From contig NZ_CP091456.1 in the NCBI RefSeq assembly GCF_023611925.1, positions 186,001 through 250,000 of the forward strand: 64,000 bases of DNA, written 5' to 3'. This document shows positions 9,219-19,845 of the stretch, piece after piece (position 1 is the first letter of the stretch; each line of letters starts with the position of its first letter). Made by a program: the position numbers and the translations under genes. The notes beneath the pieces are model-generated. The model was not told the DNA's origin. It made no database searches and was given only the letters and a program-made list of their open reading frames with translations. The DNA comes from Avibacterium sp. 20-132 (lineage in GTDB: Bacteria > Pseudomonadota > Gammaproteobacteria > Enterobacterales > Pasteurellaceae).

Positions 9219-10067
9219 CTATTTTTTTGACTTTTCCTCTAAACGTTTAAGTCCAGTATTGCTCAATTTTTCAATTGACATCAACTGTGTTCTTGCTAAT
9301 TTTCTCAGTTCAACCATTCTTTCTTTTTGCTCAATTCCTTTGCCTATTAAGACGGCATTGTAGCTTTCCATATTTGCAAGCACTAACAGTTCATTTAGAC
9401 TTGCATAGTCTCTCATATTCCCCTTTAAATCTGGATTTTCTTCACGCCATTGTTTCGCTCGTTTATTAAATAAAGCAACATTAAGCATATCTGCTTCACT
9501 TGCATACTTATAAGATAGCTGCTCACTTGTAAGATCCTTTAGAAGATATTCTTTGATTGCATCTGTATGAATTTTATAGTTAATTTTTGAAATTTCTCTA
9601 TTCAAATTCCAATTTAATGATAATTTAGAATTTTCATCTGATTTAAGCCTCTTGTAATCTTGGATTACATACATTTTAAATTCAGCAGAAATCCAAGAAG
9701 CAAATTCAAAAGCAATATCTGTATGAGCAAATGCACCACCGTATCGCCCTCCTTTTGAAATAATGCCAATTGCTTGGGTGTTCTCTACCCATTTCTTAGG
9801 AGACAAGGTAAATGAATTATATCCAGCATCTGATTTAATTCGGTCGAATTCGACCGAATTGAAATTTACGTTATTCAAACTTTCCCATAAGCCAAGAAAT
9901 TCAATAGTATCTTTCCTTCTCATCCAATTTTTAATAACATCACTTGGCTCATCACTTTTATATCTAGCAATATCAGTTAAACTTATATAATCATTTTTAA
10001 AATCTTCAGTATAAATTTGAATCGAAAAACCTTTTGCTTCAAGACTATCTTTCTTTAGTTTAAGCAT
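9219..10067 (-). CDS. KilA-N domain protein, orphan phage-type gene
   Basis: A 282-residue protein. The first 140 residues form a KilA-N DNA-binding domain: I-S-L-T-D-I-A-R-Y, then V-I-K-N-W-M-R-R-K-D-T-I-E-F-L-G-L-W, and G-R-Y-G-G-A-F-A-H-T-D-I-A-F-E-F-A-S-W. The rest is charged and helical. Such proteins are common in temperate phages and mobile islands as antirepressor-like factors. No other phage gene is next to it; the neighbours are tmaR and queH, so it is a lone cargo gene or relic. The gene is AT-rich. The ATG at 10067 has AGGTGG ahead of it; a GTG at 10076 is possible but less likely. Its function here is unknown. Confidence 0.75.
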   Translation of the reverse strand: MLKLKKDSLEAKGFSIQIYTEDFKNDYISLTDIARYKSDEPSDVIKNWMRRKDTIEFLGLWESLNNVNFNSVEFDRIKSDAGYNSFTLSPKKWVENTQAIGIISKGGRYGGAFAHTDIAFEFASWISAEFKMYVIQDYKRLKSDENSKLSLNWNLNREISKINYKIHTDAIKEYLLKDLTSEQLSYKYASEADMLNVALFNKRAKQWREENPDLKGNMRDYASLNELLVLANMESYNAVLIGKGIEQKERMVELRKLARTQLMSIEKLSNTGLKRLEEKSKK

Positions 10068-10248
10068 AAGTTCCACCTTTATATTGATATCTATTCTGCT
10101 AATAATCGTTCTAAACGATACAGTAACAATTGTTTGTTTCGTATTAAACTTGATTGGTTGAGTTCTAAACCCTTTGTGCTTACTTCACTATTTTTATGTT
10201 ATATAGCGATATAAAATCTATTTTAGAAATCACACGAAACATAAAACA

Positions 10249-10272
10249 AAGGGAATGCTCATTCATTCCCTT
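10249..10272. terminator. Bidirectional terminator downstream of queH
   Basis: AAGGGAATG (10249-10257) pairs with CATTCCCTT (10264-10272). T-rich sequence flanks both sides, so it can end leftward queH transcription. The rest of the 10068-10290 gap, including the upstream region of the KilA-N gene, is AT-rich and shows nothing else that I can support. Confidence 0.7.
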
Positions 10273-10290
10273 CTATTTTTTATTGCTCAC

Positions 10291-11034
10291 TTAGTCGTTA
10301 GTGTAATACAACTTACCAATTTCGATCTTCTGCCTTCCGTTTGCTTCACGCCATTTATTAGTATCACGTAAGGAATACACGCATCCACAATATTCTTGTT
10401 GGTAGAAACGTTCACGTTTGCTGATTTCAATCATTCGTTGTGAGCCACCTCCTTTACGCCAGTTGTAGTCCCAATATTCCACATCATCATATTTCGCTGC
10501 GGCACGGTGTCCACAGCCGTTAATTTGGTTCATATCTTTCCAACGAGAAATACCTAAACAGCTGGTAAATACCGGAAAACCGTTTTCGTGCGCATATTGT
10601 GCTGCTTTTTCAAAACGCATATCAAAACACATTGTGCAACGAATACCTCGCTCCGGCTCGTTTTCCATACCTTTAGCTCGGTCGAACCAGTTTTGTCGAT
10701 CATAATCAGCATCAATAAATGGAATTCCCCATTTTTCTGCAAAACGGATATTTTCTTCTTTGCGGATTAAATATTCTTTCAATGGGTGAATATTCGGGTT
10801 GTAGAAATAAATGGTAAATTCAATGCCTGAGGCGTGAATAGCTTCCATCACCTCGCCTGAACAAGGGGCGCAGCAAGAATGTAATAAAAGTTTGTTATGC
10901 CCATTTGGTAAACTCAATTTTTCACGCACAAAAGGGGCATTAGGATCTTTTTTGGCTTTGCGTGAAGTGCGGTTAGATTTTTGCGAAAATTGCACCGCAC
11001 TTTGGTCTGTTTCGTAATTGGTTTGTTGTTCCAT
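10291..11034 (-). CDS. queH: Epoxyqueuosine reductase QueH
   Basis: A 247-residue member of the QueH (formerly DUF208) family. It performs the last step of queuosine tRNA modification, reducing epoxyqueuosine, and is a non-homologous replacement for QueG. Diagnostic cysteines are visible: H-S-C-C-A-P-C near residue 53, C-T-M-C-F-D-M-R near 135 and Y-C-G-C-V-Y near the C-terminus; they bind an iron-sulfur cluster and a mononuclear metal. The roughly 40-residue N-terminal extension rich in S, Q, K and R is variable in the family. The ATG at 11034 is preferred to a TTG at 11049. It follows ispB by 24 bases and is probably co-transcribed. Confidence 0.92.
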   Translation of the reverse strand: MEQQTNYETDQSAVQFSQKSNRTSRKAKKDPNAPFVREKLSLPNGHNKLLLHSCCAPCSGEVMEAIHASGIEFTIYFYNPNIHPLKEYLIRKEENIRFAEKWGIPFIDADYDRQNWFDRAKGMENEPERGIRCTMCFDMRFEKAAQYAHENGFPVFTSCLGISRWKDMNQINGCGHRAAAKYDDVEYWDYNWRKGGGSQRMIEISKRERFYQQEYCGCVYSLRDTNKWREANGRQKIEIGKLYYTND

Positions 11035-11058
11035 AATAAATAATAACAAAAAATAAAA

Positions 11059-12051
11059 TTAGGTTGTTCTATCAACAGATAAATAAGCAAGGGAAATTAA
11101 CGCTTGTTTATAATCACTTTGTGGCAAAATGGCAATCGCATCCACCGCTTTTTGTGCCTCTTGGCGGGCGCGTTCAATGGTGTATTCAATAGAACCATAT
11201 TGTGCCATTATCACTAAGACGTCATTTAAAATTTCACGTTGTCCGCCTTGTTCAATGGCATTGCGAATTAATTGACGTTGCGTTTCATCACCGCTGTGCA
11301 TCGCGTGTAATAATGGTAAGGTTGGCTTGCCTTCCGCCAGATCATCACCAATATTTTTGCCAAGCGTTTGCGCATCGGCTTGATAATCTAACACATCATC
11401 TATTAATTGAAATGCGGTGCCAAGATAACGCCCGTATTGTTGTAAGGCAAGCTCTTGCGCTTGATTAGCACCAGCAATAATCGCAGCACATTGGGTTGCG
11501 GCTTCAAATAAACGGGCTGTTTTGCTGTAAATCACCTGCATATAACTTTCTTCGCTGGTATCGGGATCGTTCATATTCATTAATTGTTGAACTTCCCCTT
11601 CGGCAATCACATTGGTGGCATCTGACATTATTTTAAGAATTTGTAGCGAATCGGTTTGTGTCATTAATTGGAAAGAACGTGTGTAAATATAATCCCCAAC
11701 CAATACGCTCGCCGCATTGCCAAATTCACTATTTGCCGTTGGCTTACCGCGACGCATAGCAGATTCATCAACAACATCATCATGTAATAATGTTGCTGTG
11801 TGAGTAAACTCAATAAAGGTTGCACAGTTAATATGCCCCTCTCCTTGATACCCCAAAGCATTCGCGGCCAAGACAGCAAGCATTGGGCGAATGCGCTTGC
11901 CACCACTTTGAATTAAGTAATAACCAAGCTGATTAATCAATGAAACCTCAGAATTAAGCTGTGCCAAAATTTTGGCATTCACTTTCTGCATATCTTCATT
12001 AATTAACATTTGGATTGCGTTTATATCCATAAGATTGCGTTTATCTGTCAT
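11059..12051 (-). CDS. ispB: Octaprenyl diphosphate synthase
   Basis: A 330-residue trans-long-chain prenyl transferase that makes the side chain of ubiquinone and menaquinone. Both aspartate-rich motifs are intact: L-L-H-D-D-V-V-D-E near residue 90 and L-I-D-D-V-L-D-Y near residue 218, plus G-G-K-R-I-R-P-M. It is divergent from rplU-rpmA, as in E. coli and Haemophilus. The 12052-12265 gap carries a USS near 12077 and the two promoters. Confidence 0.96.
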   Translation of the reverse strand: MTDKRNLMDINAIQMLINEDMQKVNAKILAQLNSEVSLINQLGYYLIQSGGKRIRPMLAVLAANALGYQGEGHINCATFIEFTHTATLLHDDVVDESAMRRGKPTANSEFGNAASVLVGDYIYTRSFQLMTQTDSLQILKIMSDATNVIAEGEVQQLMNMNDPDTSEESYMQVIYSKTARLFEAATQCAAIIAGANQAQELALQQYGRYLGTAFQLIDDVLDYQADAQTLGKNIGDDLAEGKPTLPLLHAMHSGDETQRQLIRNAIEQGGQREILNDVLVIMAQYGSIEYTIERARQEAQKAVDAIAILPQSDYKQALISLAYLSVDRTT

Positions 12052-12265
12052 CGTGAATATCTACCATTGCCTAAAGTGCGGTTGATTTTACCTGATTTTC
12101 TTGGCTTTCTGAAATCAAACCAGCAAAAATCTAACTTTTTTTATTTTATTGTAAATAAGTTCTTGCTATCAGATTTGTTTTTCCGTAGAATTTGCGACCT
12201 ATTTATATGAATTTTAATGTGCGCAATGAAATTAACATTAAAGCACAATATATAGCGGAGTATTT

Positions 12266-12577
12266 ATGTACGCAGTTTTCCAAAGTGGCGGTAAACAACA
12301 CCGAGTAAGCGAAGGTCAAGTTGTTCGTTTAGAAAAACTTGAAGTTTCAACTGGCGAAAGCGTTGAATTCGACTCAGTGTTAATGGTCGTTAATGGTGAA
12401 GATGTTAAAATCGGTGCACCAGTTGTTGCTGGCGCAAAAGTAGTGGCTGAAGTTGTAACTCACGGTCGTGGCGATAAAGTAAAAATCGTTAAATTCCGTC
12501 GTCGTAAACACAGTCGTAAACAACAAGGTCATCGTCAGTGGTTCACAGAAGTGAAAATCACTGGGATTCAAGCATAA
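12266..12577 (+). CDS. rplU: 50S ribosomal protein L21
   Basis: A 103-residue L21, full length ([14 protein letters not shown]), with the C-terminal [15 protein letters not shown] rRNA-binding stretch. GCGGAG precedes the start. It forms the standard rplU-rpmA operon with a 20-base gap. Confidence 0.99.
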   Translation: MYAVFQSGGKQHRVSEGQVVRLEKLEVSTGESVEFDSVLMVVNGEDVKIGAPVVAGAKVVAEVVTHGRGDKVKIVKFRRRKHSRKQQGHRQWFTEVKITGIQA

Positions 12578-12597
12578 TTTCAGAGGAGATCAAGTAG

Positions 12598-12855
<258 letters not shown>

Positions 12856-12879
12856 TCTTACAAATAAACAGAATAAAAT

Positions 12880-12906
12880 GCCTCACAGTTTTGTGGGGCT
12901 TTTTTA
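12880..12906 (+). terminator. rpmA terminator
   Basis: GCCTCAC (12880-12886) pairs with GTGGGGC (12893-12899), with one G-U pair, followed by a run of seven T. It separates the ribosomal operon from the EamA-obgE unit. Confidence 0.88.
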
Positions 12907-13024
12907 TTATTTATAAATAAAACATTCCACCTCAAAACATTACCGAGTAAGATAGCTATGACAAACATAGCTTCACATAGCAATTTCAAGCGTTAAGGCT
13001 GATTTCGATTAAGGAGGCAGCATA

Positions 13025-15126
<2,102 letters not shown>

Positions 15127-15132
15127 ATAATT

Positions 15133-15157
15133 AGGGCAGAACATTCTGCCCTATTTT
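15133..15157. terminator. Bidirectional terminator between obgE and the convergent membrane gene
   Basis: AGGGCAGA (15133-15140) pairs with TCTGCCCT (15145-15152), followed by T5 rightwards. It ends obgE; a leftward role for the facing gene is weaker. Confidence 0.88.
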
Positions 15158-15158
15158 T

Positions 15159-15971
15159 CTATCCTGCAATCAAACTAAAATTCGCCCAAATAGGCAAACT
15201 CAAGGCGATAAAAAAGAGCAACAACAGCGTTTGATAACTGAACTTGGTTTTCGTCAAAATCGGCAATGCAATCATTGCTACTACAACCAAATGCAAGAAA
15301 AAATAAAGCGCTAAGGCAAATTTATTCGGAAAAATCACCGCACTTTGATGTGCAAAGTAGATCAATAACGTAGACAACACACCATTTAATAATAAGAAAA
15401 TCATCATCGCAAGTGGCAATAAGGCAATAAAACTTTGCAAGCGATTTTTAGCAATCACTAAAAAAAGATTTGCCAGAATGATCCCAATAAAGCATTGCCC
15501 AAAGAAATTGTAAGGCAACAAAGCAAGCCAAGGTAGTTGCAAAAAGATCAAGCCATAAACCACCACACCAAGCACGCCAAACAAGCTAGCAAACACTAAA
15601 ATGGCTTTGCGTAATTGCATATCCGCTGGTTGAAACCAGATTGCCAGCGAAAGACCAATACCGCATAAACTCACCATATCAGTCAGCACATAATGATGAT
15701 TTGAGCATACACTCAGCAGTAGCCAATATCCCCAATAAACGAACAAATAGCCATTCACTGCAACTAATCGACTTCGTTGCCCATTACAAATTTGCCCTTT
15801 ATAAAACACCAGTAAACAGACTAATTGTGCCGTAAGCACCGCTAAGCTCAAATGAGAAATGACTTTCGGCTGTCCTTGTAAATATAAGGCAAAGTTATCC
15901 AGTAAAAGTAACAAACAAAGTGGGATTGCACTCAGTATAAAGGTCAAAGATTGAGAGCGACTTTCTGACAT
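15159..15971 (-). CDS. Multi-pass inner-membrane protein, unknown function
   Basis: I do not recognise a named family. The 270-residue product is very hydrophobic, with about eight or nine predicted transmembrane helices starting at residue 9 (long L/I/V runs) and few charged loops; there is no obvious catalytic motif. A second charged point is H-H-Y-V-L-T-D near residue 93. It faces obgE and is divergent from the TRIC-family gene. In Pasteurellaceae, obgE is commonly followed by a hypothetical membrane protein, and this may be that gene. Confidence 0.7.
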   Translation of the reverse strand: MSESRSQSLTFILSAIPLCLLLLLDNFALYLQGQPKVISHLSLAVLTAQLVCLLVFYKGQICNGQRSRLVAVNGYLFVYWGYWLLLSVCSNHHYVLTDMVSLCGIGLSLAIWFQPADMQLRKAILVFASLFGVLGVVVYGLIFLQLPWLALLPYNFFGQCFIGIILANLFLVIAKNRLQSFIALLPLAMMIFLLLNGVLSTLLIYFAHQSAVIFPNKFALALYFFLHLVVVAMIALPILTKTKFSYQTLLLLFFIALSLPIWANFSLIAG

Positions 15972-16019
15972 AATTTTTCCTTTCTATCGTAATAAGTGGC
16001 ACATTATGCAGAAATTTAA

Positions 16020-16102
16020 AAGTGCGGTCAAAAATCTCTGTATTTTTATCCTTGTTACACCGCCTATTCCCCTCTAAAATAACAGAAATTTTCACCGCAC
16101 TT
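16020..16102. repeat. Spaced inverted uptake-signal pair
   Basis: AAGTGCGGT (16020-16028) and ACCGCACTT (16094-16102) face each other across 65 bases between two divergent genes. The matching arms extend into T/A-rich flanks. The spacing is too long for a terminator; it probably reflects uptake-sequence accumulation. Confidence 0.7.
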
Positions 16103-16116
16103 TAATGAAGGCGATT

Positions 16117-16788
16117 ATGCTACTGAGCATTTTATATATTATCGGCATTACTGCTGAAGCAATCACAGGGGCTTTAGCCGCAGGACGCGAAAAAATGGAT
16201 ATTTTTGGCGTAATTATCATCGCTTCAATGACCGCCATTGGCGGCGGCTCGGTGCGAGATGTGTTGCTTGGGCATTATCCACTTGGCTGGGTGAAAAACC
16301 CTCATTATTTTTTAATTGTTGCCAGTGCGGCGGTATTAACTGTATTTATTGCCCCGTTTATTCGCCATTTTATGCGTTATTTTCGCACCATTTTCTTGGT
16401 ATTAGATGCCTTAGGGCTTATCGTGTTTTCCATTATTGGCACGCAAATTGCATTAGATATGGGGCATAGCTTTACCATTGCCATTATCGCCGCCATTATT
16501 ACGGGCGCATTTGGGGGCGTACTACGTGATCTTTTATGCAACCGTATCCCCCTTGTGTTCCAAAAAGAGCTCTACGCCAGCGTTGCATTATTTGCCGCAA
16601 GTATTTATATTGGTTTAAGCCAATTAACGCTTAATCATAGCCTTGTTGTAATTGTTACCCTAATCAGTGGCTTTACGATTCGGCTATTGGCAATTCGTTT
16701 TGAATGGCATTTACCCGTCTTTGATTATCAAGAACAAGAAATCGCAGAAAAGCATAGCAATGACAAATTACCGAAAAAAATAAAATAA
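16117..16788 (+). CDS. TRIC cation channel family membrane protein (YicG/UPF0126)
   Basis: A 223-residue protein with seven predicted helices, built from two UPF0126 repeats. Each repeat carries the G-G-x-x-R-D signature: [12 protein letters not shown] near residue 45 and [11 protein letters not shown] near 130. Prokaryotic members are homotrimeric monovalent cation channels related to animal TRIC channels. An ATG at 16105 is in frame, but the ATG at 16117 has AAGG at good spacing and gives the usual N-terminus MLLSILY. It is followed by proA, whose own ATG is 15 bases after this stop, and the two are likely co-transcribed. Confidence 0.85.
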   Translation: MLLSILYIIGITAEAITGALAAGREKMDIFGVIIIASMTAIGGGSVRDVLLGHYPLGWVKNPHYFLIVASAAVLTVFIAPFIRHFMRYFRTIFLVLDALGLIVFSIIGTQIALDMGHSFTIAIIAAIITGAFGGVLRDLLCNRIPLVFQKELYASVALFAASIYIGLSQLTLNHSLVVIVTLISGFTIRLLAIRFEWHLPVFDYQEQEIAEKHSNDKLPKKIK

Positions 16789-16802
16789 TGAAGGATAATA
16801 CA

Positions 16803-18056
16803 ATGAATTTAGAACAAATGGGAAAACAAGCCAAACAAGCGGCTTTTGTACTGGCACAATGTAGCGAAAAAGAAAAAAATCACGCCTTACAGTGCATTGC
16901 GGATCAGTTAGAACAACAAGCCGATCGCATTCTGGCTGAAAATGCTAAAGACATTCAAATTGCCAAACAAAATGGCTTATCTGACGCATTAATCGACCGC
17001 CTATTGCTCACCCCAGAACGCTTGCACGCTATTGCACAAGATGTTCGCCATATTATTTCTCTGCCCGATCCTGTTGGCAAAATTATTGATGGCGGTACGC
17101 TAGAAAGTGGGTTAAAAATTGAACGTGTTCGTGTCCCACTTGGTGTTGTTGCCACCATCTATGAAGCACGCCCGAATGTTACCATTGATGTGGCAAGCCT
17201 TTGCTTAAAAACAGGCAACGCCGTCATTCTACGCGGTGGAAAAGAAACCCAACATTCTAACAACATCTTAGTGGAAGTGATACAGCAAGCCCTATTACAA
17301 GCTAATTTACCGCAGTATGCTGTGCAAGCCATTCGCGATCCTAACCGTGAACTTGTAATGCAATTAATGAAATTAGATCGCTATGTGGATATGCTTATTC
17401 CAAGAGGTGGTGCAGCGCTACATCAACTCTGTAAAGAAAACGCCACCATTCCAGTGATTATTGGCGGTGTTGGCGTGTGCCATACGTTTGTGGAAGAAAG
17501 TGCTGATTTACAACGTGCCTTAGCCGTGATTAATAATGCAAAAACACAACGCCCAAGCACCTGCAACACACTGGAAACACTTTTAGTACAAGAAAGCATC
17601 GCCGAACAATTTTTACCGATGCTGGCTGAATTTAACCAAGCGAAAATAAAATTTCACGCAAATAGCACCGCACTTTCCTTATTAAGCAAAGCCGGGGCAG
17701 AGGTTGAGCCATTAAACACCGAAGCATTACAACAAGAATGGGGATCGCCGGATCTTAACGTAGTGATTGTAAAAGATATTGATGAAGCTATCGCCTTTAT
17801 TAATCAATATGGTACGCAACATTCCGATGCGATCTTAACCAGCTCACAGCGTTTAGCACAACAATTTATCAATCAAGTCGATAGTGCGGCGGTTTATGTC
17901 AATGCAAGCACACGTTTTACCGATGGTGGACAATTTGGTCTTGGTGCAGAAGTCGCGGTGAGTACGCAAAAATTACATTCTCGTGGGCCAATGGGATTAG
18001 AAGCCCTTACTTCCTATAAATGGGTGGGCGTTGGCGATTACCTTTCTCGCCCTTAA
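16803..18056 (+). CDS. proA: Glutamate-5-semialdehyde dehydrogenase (gamma-glutamyl phosphate reductase)
   Basis: A 417-residue ALDH-superfamily enzyme, the second step of proline synthesis, reducing glutamyl-5-phosphate with NADPH. The conserved catalytic cysteine lies in [12 protein letters not shown] near residue 255. [10 protein letters not shown] and R-G-G-K-E are intact. The ATG at 16803 (AAGG eight bases upstream, N-terminus M-N-L-E-Q-M-G) is preferred to the ATG overlapping the previous stop at 16788. proB is not adjacent. Confidence 0.96.
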   Translation: MNLEQMGKQAKQAAFVLAQCSEKEKNHALQCIADQLEQQADRILAENAKDIQIAKQNGLSDALIDRLLLTPERLHAIAQDVRHIISLPDPVGKIIDGGTLESGLKIERVRVPLGVVATIYEARPNVTIDVASLCLKTGNAVILRGGKETQHSNNILVEVIQQALLQANLPQYAVQAIRDPNRELVMQLMKLDRYVDMLIPRGGAALHQLCKENATIPVIIGGVGVCHTFVEESADLQRALAVINNAKTQRPSTCNTLETLLVQESIAEQFLPMLAEFNQAKIKFHANSTALSLLSKAGAEVEPLNTEALQQEWGSPDLNVVIVKDIDEAIAFINQYGTQHSDAILTSSQRLAQQFINQVDSAAVYVNASTRFTDGGQFGLGAEVAVSTQKLHSRGPMGLEALTSYKWVGVGDYLSRP

Positions 18057-18101
18057 TTGAAAATTATTTGATTATCAGGGGTAAAATCTTAAAATATCGA
18101 A

Positions 18102-18127
18102 ACGTCATTTTAGAAATGGCGTTTTTT
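18102..18127 (+). terminator. proA terminator
   Basis: ACGTCATTT (18102-18110) pairs with AAATGGCGT (18114-18122), with one G-U pair, and a T6 tail follows. Confidence 0.85.
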
Positions 18128-18149
18128 ATTGGATTTCATAAAATATTAT

Positions 18150-18178
18150 TTGACAATGTTTGGTGAAATCGTTATTTC
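18150..18178 (+). promoter_or_regulatory. Likely lysC promoter
   Basis: A perfect -35 TTGACA at 18150-18155 is followed after 17 bases by TATTTC at 18173-18178, a weak -10. The leader to lysC is about 45 bases. No lysine riboswitch signature was found in the 170-base gap. Confidence 0.5.
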
Positions 18179-18226
18179 TAAGGCTTTAAATACAACATCT
18201 TTTATTTTTATCAGAAGGAATGAATT

Positions 18227-19585
18227 ATGTCTCATCTATCGGTAGCAAAATTTGGTGGCACCAGTGTTGCAAATCATAGCGCAATGAGTGCCTGTGCGAA
18301 CATTGTCATCGCCGATCCGAATACGCGCGTGGTTGTCCTTTCAGCCTCAGCAGGGATCACTAATTTACTGGTGGCGCTTGCTAATGGTAAAGAAGCCGAA
18401 GAGCGTAAAAAATTAATCGCAGAAGTGCGTCAAATTGAAGAAAATATCCTTGCTGAACTGCAAGACGACAGCCAAGTGCGGGCAAAAATCGAAGAGATTT
18501 TAAGCCATATCGAAACCTTAGCCGATGCCGCCAGTGTTGCAACTTCCCCAGCATTAACAGACGAACTAATCTGCCAAGGTGAAATGATGTCCACCCTACT
18601 CTTTGTTCAAGTATTAAAAGAGCTTGGCGCGAAAGCCACTTGGGTTGATGTGCGTACCATCGTTGCCACAAACAGCCACTTTGGTAAGGCAGCACCCGAT
18701 GATGCGCAAACACAAAAAAATAGCGATACCTTATTAAAACCTTTATTAGCGCAAGATAATGACACAATGATCATTACACAAGGCTTCATCGGACGTGATC
18801 CACAAGGCAAAACCACCACCTTAGGACGTGGCGGTAGTGATTATTCAGCGGCTCTCTTAGCTGAAGTCTTAAATGCGAAAGATGTCTTAATTTGGACCGA
18901 TGTCGCGGGGATCTACACCACCGATCCACGCATTGTAGCGAATGCAAAACGCATTGACACGATGAGCTTTGCTGAAGCCGCAGAAATGGCAACGTTCGGC
19001 GCGAAAGTGTTACACCCTGCTACCCTACTTCCAGCGGTGCGTAGTAACATTCCGGTGTTTGTTGGCTCAAGCAAAGCCCCACAAGATGGTGGTACTTGGG
19101 TAACCAAAGATCCACAACCACGCCCAACATTCCGTGCCATTGCATTACGCCGTGATCAAACATTGGTTACCCTCTCAAGCCTCAGTATGCTACACGCACA
19201 AGGCTTCCTCGCGAATATTTTTAATATCCTCGCTAAACACAAAATTTCCGTGGATACCATCACCACATCAGAAGTGAGTGTCGCCCTCACCTTAGACAAA
19301 ACCGGCTCTGCCTCATCAGGTGCGGAAATGCTTTCCCCTGAATTACTGGCTGAACTCCGAGAAGTGTCAAGTGTGAAAGTGGATACAGGGCTTTCTTTAG
19401 TGGCATTAGTCGGTAATAACTTACATATTACCAGTGGTATCGCAAAACAAATTTTTGATACCTTAGAAGCCTATAATGTAAGAATGATAAGCTACGGTGC
19501 AAGCACAAATAATATCTGTATGCTAGTACAAAGCGAACAAGCAGATGATGTGGTAAGAGCATTACATCAAAATCTATTTGAATAA
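18227..19585 (+). CDS. lysC: Lysine-sensitive aspartokinase III
   Basis: A 452-residue monofunctional aspartokinase, phosphorylating aspartate at the head of the lysine, methionine and threonine pathways and of diaminopimelate for peptidoglycan. The kinase signature V-A-K-F-G-G-T-S-V is at residues 6-14. L-G-R-G-G-S-D-Y-S-A is near 203, and I-W-T-D-V-A-G-I-Y-T-T-D-P near 225. Two ACT regions follow residue 300. Length and sequence fit the E. coli LysC type (449 residues) rather than the ThrA/MetL fusions. AGAAGGA precedes the ATG. Regulation by lysine would be allosteric. Confidence 0.96.
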   Translation: MSHLSVAKFGGTSVANHSAMSACANIVIADPNTRVVVLSASAGITNLLVALANGKEAEERKKLIAEVRQIEENILAELQDDSQVRAKIEEILSHIETLADAASVATSPALTDELICQGEMMSTLLFVQVLKELGAKATWVDVRTIVATNSHFGKAAPDDAQTQKNSDTLLKPLLAQDNDTMIITQGFIGRDPQGKTTTLGRGGSDYSAALLAEVLNAKDVLIWTDVAGIYTTDPRIVANAKRIDTMSFAEAAEMATFGAKVLHPATLLPAVRSNIPVFVGSSKAPQDGGTWVTKDPQPRPTFRAIALRRDQTLVTLSSLSMLHAQGFLANIFNILAKHKISVDTITTSEVSVALTLDKTGSASSGAEMLSPELLAELREVSSVKVDTGLSLVALVGNNLHITSGIAKQIFDTLEAYNVRMISYGASTNNICMLVQSEQADDVVRALHQNLFE

Positions 19586-19594
19586 CCCCTCATC

Positions 19595-19625
19595 ACCGCC
19601 GCGATTCACCTCGCGGCGGTTTTTA
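19595..19625 (+). terminator. lysC terminator
   Basis: A strong GC stem: ACCGCCGCGA (19595-19604) with TCGCGGCGGT (19611-19620), six-base loop, then T5. The 220-base gap beyond it holds one USS near 19662, a TATAAT at 19802-19807 that may serve hsdM, and nothing else recognised. Confidence 0.93.
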
Positions 19626-19845
19626 TTTCCCTCTATATTTACACAAAAAAGCACATTTATTGCACCGCACTTTTCGTGCAATAGCTCAATTAAAGCGAAT
19701 GATTATCATCTTAATGCCAAAGCGAAAACAACACTCAAGTGAGCATTTATAGGCTAAAAAGGATTAAAGGAAATTCACCTTTTCATTCAAAAGTGGAATG
19801 ATATAATGCTACAAAAATCACTATTAGTAGGAGAACTCACGTTTT

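Noticed and set aside
18057..18226. Possible lysine riboswitch upstream of lysC
   Set aside because: The gap is short, is partly taken by the proA terminator, and none of the conserved L-box segments or an expression-platform terminator was seen.
18381..18767. 128-codon antisense open frame over lysC
   Set aside because: It is a shadow of the strongly coding lysC frame, with no start signal and an unlikely composition.
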